From assembly GCA_021790695.1 (NCBI GenBank), contig JAJYGJ010000225.1, positions 1-7,697 on the forward strand: a stretch of 7,697 nucleotides of DNA, given 5' to 3'. A model generated the notes under the pieces. The model had not been told where the DNA came from, ran no database searches, and worked only from the letters and a program-made list of their open reading frames with translations. Of this stretch, positions 1 to 4,987 are shown piece after piece. The position numbers and the translations under genes are program-made. Numbering within the stretch: position 1 is the first letter of the stretch; each line of letters starts with the position of its first letter. The stretch is from Nitrospirota bacterium. GTDB lineage: Bacteria; Nitrospirota; Thermodesulfovibrionia; Thermodesulfovibrionales; JdFR-88.

Positions 1-486
1 CGCGGGATTGCCCATGGCGATCCTGCCCACATCCGCGCGGCCAAGACTGCTCCAGCCCTTTACCGCGCTCGCTCCGGCCCCCGGGACTATGAGCACCAGG
101 GTATTTCCGGCGAAATCCTTCCTCGTCCCCGGCATTACAAGGCCCTTTTTCTCAAGCTCGTCCATCTGTTTTTCCGCGGCCGAGGCAAATACGTCAACCG
201 GAGCGCCCGCCACTATCTGGCTGGCCAGGTCTCCGGAAGAGGCGAAATTCAAAAATATCTTCGCCCCCCTGTTTTGCTTTTCGGCCTCGAACGCGCCGGC
301 CATCTGCTCGAAGGCATTCTTCAGGCTTATCGCCGCCGAGACGGTTATGCTGCCCCCCGCGGCGCTTGCCGATTGGCCGGCCCCCGCGGCGAAGCCTTCA
401 CCCGGGAAGGCCGCGAACGAGACAAAAAAGAAAACCGCGAACAAAAAAGTAAACAGTCCGGAAAGGCGGAAACGAAAACTCATCAT
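1..486 (-). CDS. modA: Molybdate ABC transporter substrate-binding protein ModA (partial, C-terminus beyond window)
   Basis: Periplasmic binding protein that captures molybdate (or tungstate) and delivers it to a ModBC permease. Only the first 162 residues lie in the window; the frame is open to base 1. Residues 1-34 form a signal peptide: a basic start (MMSFRFR), a phenylalanine-rich hydrophobic core and a likely cut after FAA near residue 34. The mature part shows ModA hallmarks: an ISLKNAF segment near 53-59, SSGDLASQI at 83-91 and GAPVDVFASA at 94-103, where the family's oxyanion-binding serines lie. The first of two adjacent ATG codons (486) is chosen because AGGAGG lies 10 bases upstream. 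It is the last gene of the minus-strand operon inside the window, 16 bases after moaA; modB and modC probably follow outside, which is inference. A related oxyanion-binding protein is possible, but the molybdenum context favours ModA. Confidence 0.93.
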   Translation of the reverse strand, partial: MMSFRFRLSGLFTFLFAVFFFVSFAAFPGEGFAAGAGQSASAAGGSITVSAAISLKNAFEQMAGAFEAEKQNRGAKIFLNFASSGDLASQIVAGAPVDVFASAAEKQMDELEKKGLVMPGTRKDFAGNTLVLIVPGAGASAVKGWSSLGRADVGRIAMGNPA

Positions 487-496
487 CCTGAAAAAC

Positions 497-502
497 CCTC
501 CT
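497..502 (-). promoter_or_regulatory. Shine-Dalgarno of modA abutting the moaA stop codon
   Basis: On the minus strand AGGAGG begins immediately after the moaA TAA stop (505-503) and sits 10 bases before the first modA ATG. A ribosome terminating on moaA would cover this site, so translation of modA is probably coupled to moaA. Confidence 0.8.
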
Positions 503-1486
503 TTATCCTCCAATCAGGCTCATTGCCTCGCAGGGTACGGCCTTTTTGAGAAGGCTTCCCTTCGCCTTGCCACGCACTGAAGCAAGCAATAACCGTTCCA
601 TTTCATTTTCGTTCGAGACGGCGTTTAAATCCAGCTCGCAATCCGAGAAGAGGCAGGGCCTGATCTTGCCGGCCGCTGTTATGCGGAGCCGGTTGCAGGA
701 GTCGCAGAAATGGTGGCTCATCGGGCTGATGAATCCGATCACCCCGGCGCCGCCAGCCCAAAACCTGTAATTGTCCGAGGAGCCGCTTCGGCCGATGGGC
801 ACAAGCCGGCCAACGGCGTCACAAATGCTCTTTTTTGCCTCATCCGCGGTCACGCGCATGCCGTCAAGGGACGAAAACCCACGACCGGCGGGCATAGGCT
901 TGCCCCGGACGGGCATAAGCTCTATGAAACGTATATGCCAGTCTCTTTCAAGGGCAATCGCGGCAAATTCCCCGATCTCGTCATCGTTTATCCCCCTTAT
1001 CAGCACCACGTTCACCTTTACGGGGGCGAGCCCCGCCCCGCAGGCCGACTCTATTGCGCGGTAAACGTTGCGGAGACAGCCGCCGCCAGTGATCCGCCTG
1101 TAGCGCTCCGGCCGGAGGGAATCCAGGCTTATGTTTACCCTGTCCAGGCCGGCCCTCTTAAGCCGCCTCGCGAAAAGAGGCAAAAGCTGCCCGTTCGTCG
1201 TGAGGCCAAGATCCTCCACGCCGATATCCTTGATGGCCCGGACAATCCGGGTTATGTCCTTTCTTAAAAGCGGCTCCCCCCCGGTGAGCCTTACTTTCCT
1301 CAAGCCGTATCTTTTGGCGACTTTCAGAAACGCAATCAGTTTTTCCGCCGCAAGCGGCGGTGAGGGTTTCAGACAACGCGGCGGCGCCCCGTCCGGAACG
1401 CAGTATACGCAGCGCAGGTTGCACCTGTCCGTCACGGAGACCCGGATGTAATCGATCCTGCGGTCGAACGTGTCCCGTAGTTCCAT
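503..1486 (-). CDS. moaA: GTP 3',8-cyclase MoaA (radical SAM, molybdopterin synthesis step 1)
   Basis: Radical-SAM enzyme that converts GTP to 3',8-cyclo-7,8-dihydro-GTP; with MoaC this yields cyclic pyranopterin monophosphate, the first molybdopterin intermediate. The 327-residue length is normal for the family. The N-terminal cluster motif CNLRCVYC supplies Cys22, Cys26 and Cys29 for the SAM-binding 4Fe-4S cluster, followed by the GGEP motif at 69-72. The C-terminal substrate-binding cluster uses Cys261, Cys264 and Cys278 in the CDSCNRLRIT...RPC segment. The protein ends in Gly-Gly, the conserved MoaA tail needed for activity. The ATG at 1486 has a GGGGG-type ribosome site 6 bases upstream and fits the family start (DxxxRRIDYIRVSVTDRCN). 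It begins 10 bases after the upstream gene's stop and is followed 16 bases later by modA. No MoaC is in the window, so that partner must be encoded elsewhere. Confidence 0.97.
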   Translation of the reverse strand: MELRDTFDRRIDYIRVSVTDRCNLRCVYCVPDGAPPRCLKPSPPLAAEKLIAFLKVAKRYGLRKVRLTGGEPLLRKDITRIVRAIKDIGVEDLGLTTNGQLLPLFARRLKRAGLDRVNISLDSLRPERYRRITGGGCLRNVYRAIESACGAGLAPVKVNVVLIRGINDDEIGEFAAIALERDWHIRFIELMPVRGKPMPAGRGFSSLDGMRVTADEAKKSICDAVGRLVPIGRSGSSDNYRFWAGGAGVIGFISPMSHHFCDSCNRLRITAAGKIRPCLFSDCELDLNAVSNENEMERLLLASVRGKAKGSLLKKAVPCEAMSLIGG

Positions 1487-1496
1487 TTTGAACCCC

Positions 1497-2723
1497 CTAA
1501 TATTTCCCGAACGGGCAGGTCGGATACGTGCAGACCGGGCAGTGCAGGCAAAGCCCTCCGTGTCCCAGGCGGGCCAGTTCGCCTCTGCCTATTTCCTCTC
1601 CGGCAAGTATCCTCGGAAGAACCAGATCGAGCACGGTTATCCTGCTATACATGGCGCAGGTGGGCACGCCAAGGACCGGTATGATTCTGCCCTCACCCGC
1701 CTCTATATAGGCCACCAATAACATCGCACCCGGCAGCACCGGGCTTCCGTAGACCAGCCTTGATGCGCCCAGCTTCCTTATGGCGAACCTCGTGACATCG
1801 TCCGGGTCCACGGACATCCCACCGGTCGCGATGAGCAGGTCCGCTCCCTGCCCGATGAATTCCCTCAGCTTTGTCTCGATGACCTTCTCGTCGTCCGGGG
1901 CGTATGCGAAGCCGACGACCTCGCCTTCGTACTCCTCTATCTTTTTCCTCATAACGGGGGCGAATGAGTCTTTTATCCTGCCCGAAAACACCTCGCCCCC
2001 CGTTATCACGATGCCGGCCTTCGGCCGCCTGAGAGGTTTTACCTGAATGACCCCGCCCGCATTCCGCGAAATCCTTGCCGCCTTCCGGACAATCTTCCTT
2101 TCGATCACAAGCGGGATTGCGCGTGTGGCGGCGACCTTCTGCCCCTCCTTGACGAGCATGTTGTCGTGCAGCGTTGCGCAGATGACCTCTCCGCCCATGT
2201 TGAACCTGGTTAGCGCTGCCTCGTTTATCTTCAGCAGCCCCGCGCGCCCGGCGACGATATTTATCTTGCCCTCCCTCGGCTCCCCCTCAATCCGCACCCC
2301 CCGGCCCATAAGCGCCTCCGCCAGGGCGTATGCCGCGTCGTCTTCGTGCATCATGCGCGGGCCAAGATCAAGGACGTAAATGTTCTCCTTGCCGAGCCGC
2401 CGCAGGTGCTCGATGTCCTCCTCTTTTACGATATGGCCCTTTTTGAAGGCGGGGCCTTTGAAATCGAGCCGCACCTCGGTTATGTCATGTGCCAGCACCA
2501 TATTTACCGCCTTATGGATCGGCACCGGGACCAGTCCCGCAGGGACCAGCCCCGCAGGGACCAGCCCCGCAGGGACCAGTCCCGCAGGGACCAGCCCCAT
2601 GGGCCGCGCCCGGACGATTTTTTTATCAGGGGTGGTTTTTTTATCTGAGACCGGCTCCAAATTATTTTTTAAAGCTCGCGCCCGGGTGCCGCCCTTTTTC
2701 CCTTTACTGCCCGAAGAGTTCAT
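1497..2723 (-). CDS. MoeA/MogA-type molybdopterin-binding protein with repeat-bearing N-terminal extension and Cys-rich tail
   Basis: Contains a MoCF_biosynth (MoaB/Mog/MoeA C-terminal-like) molybdopterin-binding domain at about residues 236-370, with TGGEVFSGRIKDS at 241-253 and the signature TGGMSVDPDDVT at 300-311. Family members bind molybdopterin and act in molybdenum insertion or cofactor handling; the precise step for this short MoeA-like subfamily is uncertain. The recognisable family part starts near residue 67 (VPIHKAVNMVLAHDITE). Before it lie about 41 basic, low-complexity residues and then GLVPA repeated four times plus GLVP (43-66). The tail has Cys392, 395, 398 and 403 (CxxCxxCxxxxC), suggesting a metal site. 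The ATG at 2723 overlaps the upstream gene by 20 bases, which favours coupled translation, but no strong Shine-Dalgarno is visible. ATG 2600 (Met42, directly before the repeats) is an alternative start, also without one. The moaA gene follows after 10 bases. Confidence 0.9.
   Translation of the reverse strand: MNSSGSKGKKGGTRARALKNNLEPVSDKKTTPDKKIVRARPMGLVPAGLVPAGLVPAGLVPAGLVPVPIHKAVNMVLAHDITEVRLDFKGPAFKKGHIVKEEDIEHLRRLGKENIYVLDLGPRMMHEDDAAYALAEALMGRGVRIEGEPREGKINIVAGRAGLLKINEAALTRFNMGGEVICATLHDNMLVKEGQKVAATRAIPLVIERKIVRKAARISRNAGGVIQVKPLRRPKAGIVITGGEVFSGRIKDSFAPVMRKKIEEYEGEVVGFAYAPDDEKVIETKLREFIGQGADLLIATGGMSVDPDDVTRFAIRKLGASRLVYGSPVLPGAMLLVAYIEAGEGRIIPVLGVPTCAMYSRITVLDLVLPRILAGEEIGRGELARLGHGGLCLHCPVCTYPTCPFGKY
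2527..2598 (-). repeat. 15-bp tandem repeat, about 4.8 units, in frame within the molybdopterin-binding gene
   Basis: Units on the plus strand start at 2527, 2542, 2557, 2572 and 2587 and read GGGACCAGYCCCGCA; the last is incomplete, diverging after GGGACCAGCCCC. The complete units differ only at one C/T position. Because 15 is a multiple of 3, copy-number changes keep the frame and add or remove the pentapeptide GLVPA. Each unit is nearly self-complementary (GGGAC-NN-GTCCC, with a G-U pair possible in the RNA of some units), which may promote slippage. Confidence 0.93.
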
Positions 2724-3666
2724 TAAAACGTTCGTCCGCCGCCTTTCTTATGTCTTTTTCGATTGCCTCGTATCTGGAGAGGAAATCTCTTATCCCGGGC
2801 GTAAGTTCCGCCCCCCCTCCGCCTTTTCCGCCGGACCTGCGCTCCACAAGCCGGATGCCGAGCCTGTCTTCCATCGCCTTTATGTAGCTCCACGCCTTAC
2901 GGTAGGAAATGCCCGCTTCCCTGGCCGCCCGGTTTATGGAGCCCCATCGGTCTATGGCAGCCAGCAGAAACATCCTGCCCCTGCCGAAAACAGGCTCCCC
3001 CTCAAGCTCGATCCAGAGTTTCGACCTGATGCCGAAATCGTTATGCAAAAATTGCATAACGGAAGGCGAAAAAAAAGCTGCGGCATCTTCGTCTTTATAG
3101 TAGCCGCCGTTTGCGCACGGCCGGCACAGAATCCGGCCGTCTCTCATTATCTCCCGCCGGTCCTGGACGTACTCTCCGCAGGCCTCGCATCGGACCCTGC
3201 CCAGCGGCCTGCCGGGCATATCCTCCGGCTTTATATCGACCCGGACGCGGGAGGTCTCGAACAGCTCGGCATCGGGCATTATCTTGTAGGCCTTCAGTTG
3301 GGCCTCGTACCTGTCTGCTATCTCCGGGAAATACTCTTTGGCCTTCTGCCTGGAATCCTCCCTGGCCAGCACCCGGACGGCCACTCCGGTTTTCAGGTTT
3401 ACGAAAGTCGCCGCCATCTTCCCGTAATCGACAAACTTCAGCGTCCGTTTGCCAAGCGTGCAGCCGGTCACGGACTGGATGGCGTCGGTGGCGCACCTGT
3501 CTATCTCCACAAAGACGATAAAGTCCTTCCTGTCTTTTCCCTTCGGGTCGCTTATGCCGATGGCATTCAACCCCAGCATGGACATGCGGACACCCAGCAC
3601 CTGCCCGGCGCAGAGATGCCCGTGGACCTTTGCTGACTCCTGAAGAAGGCGCTCTAAATCCGGCAT
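2704..3666 (-). CDS. FmdE-zinc finger-ModE fusion: putative molybdenum operon regulator
   Basis: A 320-residue fusion. Residues about 9-150 are an FmdE-type domain (PF02663), with HGHLCAGQ (His15, His17, Cys19), DRCATDAI (Cys58) and VTGCTLGKRT (Cys69), the family's metal-site region. Residues 160-184 carry CEAC...CRPC (Cys160, 163, 181, 184), matching the auxiliary treble-clef zinc finger described for this family. Residues about 215-295 match the ModE N-terminal winged helix: GSINRAAREAGISYRKAW (242-259), then ERRSGGKGGGGAELTP (275-290). The molybdate-binding MOP/TOBE repeats of classical ModE are absent. The inferred role is a cytoplasmic DNA-binding regulator of the molybdenum operon it heads, with FmdE as the sensing module. 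An in-frame TAA at 3678-3676 limits the start to ATG 3666 or later, and the conserved FmdE start fits 3666. No Shine-Dalgarno precedes it. Domain calls are firm; the function is inferred. Confidence 0.92.
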   Translation of the reverse strand: MPDLERLLQESAKVHGHLCAGQVLGVRMSMLGLNAIGISDPKGKDRKDFIVFVEIDRCATDAIQSVTGCTLGKRTLKFVDYGKMAATFVNLKTGVAVRVLAREDSRQKAKEYFPEIADRYEAQLKAYKIMPDAELFETSRVRVDIKPEDMPGRPLGRVRCEACGEYVQDRREIMRDGRILCRPCANGGYYKDEDAAAFFSPSVMQFLHNDFGIRSKLWIELEGEPVFGRGRMFLLAAIDRWGSINRAAREAGISYRKAWSYIKAMEDRLGIRLVERRSGGKGGGGAELTPGIRDFLSRYEAIEKDIRKAADERFNELFGQ

Positions 3667-3672
3667 GGGATA

Positions 3673-3678
3673 AGTTTA
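3673..3678 (-). promoter_or_regulatory. Possible -10 element (TAAACT) for the molybdenum operon, implying a leaderless start
   Basis: On the minus strand TAAACT ends 6 bases before the ATG at 3666, so transcription would begin at or very near the start codon. This agrees with the missing Shine-Dalgarno. The matching -35 (TTTATT, 3701-3696, 17-base spacer) is poor, so the call is weak. Confidence 0.25.
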
Positions 3679-3756
3679 CAATAAAAACGGGGGGAAATAA
3701 AGTCCGGCGATTTCAAAGGGTTTACTTAAATTTATAACGCCATAAGGGAATTAAAT

Positions 3757-3786
3757 TTTACAACATTACAGGAATGTAATTATTAT
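3757..3786 (+). promoter_or_regulatory. Sigma70-like promoter toward the TauE/SafE gene
   Basis: TTTACA at 3757-3762 (5 of 6 to TTGACA) and TATTAT at 3781-3786 (5 of 6 to TATAAT) are separated by 18 bases. Transcription would start near 3793 and leave a leader of about 128 bases before the ATG at 3921. The spacer contains a perfect inverted repeat, so control by a bound factor is plausible. Confidence 0.5.
3765..3780. promoter_or_regulatory. Palindromic candidate operator ATTACA-GGAA-TGTAAT
   Basis: Perfect 6-4-6 inverted repeat lying wholly inside the 18-base spacer of the plus-strand promoter, about 100 bases upstream of the divergent molybdenum operon. Size and position fit a dimeric repressor or a spacer-bound activator. 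The protein is not identifiable from the sequence, and the two half-sites do not match known ModE sites. Confidence 0.4.
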
Positions 3787-3827
3787 AGTGGACTATCAAA
3801 AACGGGTTGATGAAAGACTTTTTTAGC

Positions 3828-3843
3828 CGTCATTGCGAGCGAA
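3828..3843 (+). repeat. Fragment resembling a widespread dispersed repeat (CGTCATTGCGAGCGAA)
   Basis: The 16 bases match the beginning of a repeat familiar from many bacterial genomes, whose spurious translation reads RHCERSEAI; here the frame gives SRHCERIRI. The similarity is from memory and stops after this point, so it is probably a decayed or truncated copy. Confidence 0.4.
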
Positions 3844-3920
3844 TCCGTATCTCCGCCCGACCAACGACTTGAAATGAGCCTTTCTGTAGTGGCCCGCTAA
3901 AAAAAGGGGGTAGGTCATAT

Positions 3921-4817
3921 ATGCCTCATACCCTGATGTATTGGGTGATTGCCTTTGTATGGGCGGTTTTCGTAGGGTTCGTATATACCTCGACCGGCGG
4001 CGCCGGGGGAGTGCTGGCCGTCTTCGGGTACATATCCATCCTGAGTGCCCCCGTCAACCCCACAAAACCGATGAGCCTTGTATTGGTCATCATTTCGGCC
4101 ATAGTGGCGGTCCCCACGTATATGAGACAGGAAAGGGTCAGGAAGATAACGAAGGTGATAGTCTGCGCCGCCCTGTCGCTTGCCTCGGGCGGCATGATAG
4201 GAGGGGTCCTGGGCCCATGGCTGTCCACGCATTACCTTACCAATGCCAAATCCTTCAAAAGTTACTTCGGATTTATGATACTTGTCGTTTCCGTTTTGAT
4301 GACGGTTAAACTCGTAAAGCAGATATCAAAGGAAAAAAAGTTGAAAACGGCCGCCGCAGCGGGTTTGGCGGACCCCGCAAACGGCGGAGGGATAACGAAG
4401 GTTGGAAGTTTCTCGCTGAAAAGGATGAATTATACGATCCTTGGCGTCGACTACTCCTTTTCCCCCATAGCGTGTTTCTTCGCGGGCCTGACCATTATAA
4501 CGATAGCCACCATCTTCGGCGTGGGGGGCGGGTTCCTCGTTTCTCCGTTTTTTATCGACGTAATGGGGTTTCCCGTATTCGTGGCGGCGGGTTCCAGCGT
4601 CCTGGCGGTCATGTTTTCAGCCACGGTTGCGACCATATCCTACTTGAGAATGCATGTCCATATGATCTTTTCGCTTCTTGCCATCGAAATCGCGGGCATG
4701 GTGGTGGGCTCGATACTCGGGCCCAGGCTCTCCCCGCACATAAACGAAAAATGGTTGAAATCTTTGCTTATCGCCGTGCTCTTCTTCATAGGGGCGCTAT
4801 ATATATTCAAGTCCTGA
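3921..4817 (+). CDS. TauE/SafE family anion (sulfite/sulfoacetate-type) exporter
   Basis: Integral inner-membrane permease of the TauE/SafE (former DUF81) family, whose members are implicated in export of sulfite or organosulfonates; the substrate here is not known. The 298 residues show about eight hydrophobic segments: near 7-24, 28-42, 51-68, 78-99, 115-133, 183-201, 219-267 (probably two) and 279-296. A polar loop at about 134-178 splits two halves. Each half carries a glycine-rich family motif: STGGAGGVLAVFGY at 24-37 and GVGGGFLVSPFF at 200-211. The ATG at 3921 has GGGGG about 10 bases upstream. A promoter-like element lies about 130 bases upstream. The next confident gene, the CLC protein, starts 156 bases after the stop. 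The family assignment is firm. A link to sulfite released in anaerobic sulfur metabolism is inference from the family alone. Confidence 0.92.
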   Translation: MPHTLMYWVIAFVWAVFVGFVYTSTGGAGGVLAVFGYISILSAPVNPTKPMSLVLVIISAIVAVPTYMRQERVRKITKVIVCAALSLASGGMIGGVLGPWLSTHYLTNAKSFKSYFGFMILVVSVLMTVKLVKQISKEKKLKTAAAAGLADPANGGGITKVGSFSLKRMNYTILGVDYSFSPIACFFAGLTIITIATIFGVGGGFLVSPFFIDVMGFPVFVAAGSSVLAVMFSATVATISYLRMHVHMIFSLLAIEIAGMVVGSILGPRLSPHINEKWLKSLLIAVLFFIGALYIFKS

Positions 4818-4867
4818 AATACGGATGGTGATTTCGCCCATTCGAGCATGGCCGGCGGGACGGGGCA

Positions 4868-4987
4868 ATGAAAAAAAGGATTATAATAGTATGTTATACC
4901 GGAAGATTATCATGCCGGCTGGAAGATTGTCATACTGGAATGTCACTTGAGATTATAGCCGATCAGGTGGAAAATGGACGTTGTTAG
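4868..4987 (+). CDS. Small cysteine-containing ORF overlapping the CLC start (doubtful)
   Basis: ATG at 4868 opens a 39-codon frame ending in TAG at 4985-4987, overlapping the CLC gene by 14 bases in another frame. It begins MKKRIIIVCYTGR and has four cysteines (9, 16, 21, 39). GGCGGG lies 8 bases upstream. It could be a leader peptide coupled to CLC translation, a degraded gene start, or chance; a 40-codon ORF is common in DNA of this composition. The embedded 20-bp repeat and TATAAT argue for regulatory DNA instead. I do not recognise the peptide. Confidence 0.22.
   Translation: MKKRIIIVCYTGRLSCRLEDCHTGMSLEIIADQVENGRC
4882..4887 (+). promoter_or_regulatory. Perfect TATAAT -10 hexamer upstream of the CLC gene
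   Basis: Consensus -10 with a predicted start near 4894, just before the tandem direct repeat. The -35 position (about 4859-4864, GACGGG) is poor, so either an activator is needed or the match is incidental. Confidence 0.35.
4901..4940 (+). repeat. Two tandem 20-bp imperfect direct repeats upstream of the CLC gene
   Basis: GGAAGATTATCATGCCGGCT (4901-4920) is followed directly by GGAAGATTGTCATACTGGAA (4921-4940), with 15 of 20 bases identical. They lie just downstream of the TATAAT and 33 bases before the CLC ATG. The near-two-turn spacing would place two bound protein units on the same DNA face, as at an operator. This is a candidate, not a proven site. Confidence 0.5.

Larger units (their letters stand above)
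3667..3920. other. Divergent intergenic region between the molybdenum operon and tauE-like gene
   Basis: This 254-base AT-rich stretch separates the minus-strand molybdenum operon from the plus-strand permease. It holds a sigma70-like plus-strand promoter with a palindrome in its spacer, a possible minus-strand -10 element just before the fusion gene, a TATAACG ModE-like half-site at 3733-3739, and a dispersed-repeat fragment near 3828. The longest plus-strand ATG ORF I noticed is 20 codons (start 3810) and lies in the repeat-like part, so it is not considered a gene. Confidence 0.7.
4818..4973. other. Intergenic region with promoter-like -10 and tandem direct repeat
   Basis: Holds a perfect TATAAT at 4882-4887 without a convincing -35, a pair of 20-bp direct repeats at 4901-4940, and a 39-codon small ORF starting at 4868. 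I see no clear terminator after the TauE gene, so read-through into the CLC gene remains possible. Confidence 0.6.

Noticed and set aside
710..1267. 185-codon plus-strand open frame opposite moaA
   Set aside because: Entirely antisense to MoaA motifs; no ribosome site or family similarity.
2527..2598. Possible CRISPR array
   Set aside because: Units are 15 bp, contiguous, without spacers, and encode an in-frame pentapeptide; it is a coding microsatellite-like repeat.
2380..3636. Long 418-codon plus-strand open frame opposite the molybdenum genes
   Set aside because: It lies antisense to the FmdE-ModE fusion and the start of the molybdopterin-binding gene, both with clear domains. Its protein is low-complexity (GTSPA repeats) with no recognisable domain.
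3810..3872. 20-codon ORF MKDFFSRHCERIRI...
   Set aside because: No ribosome site, and the peptide resembles the spurious translation of a dispersed DNA repeat.
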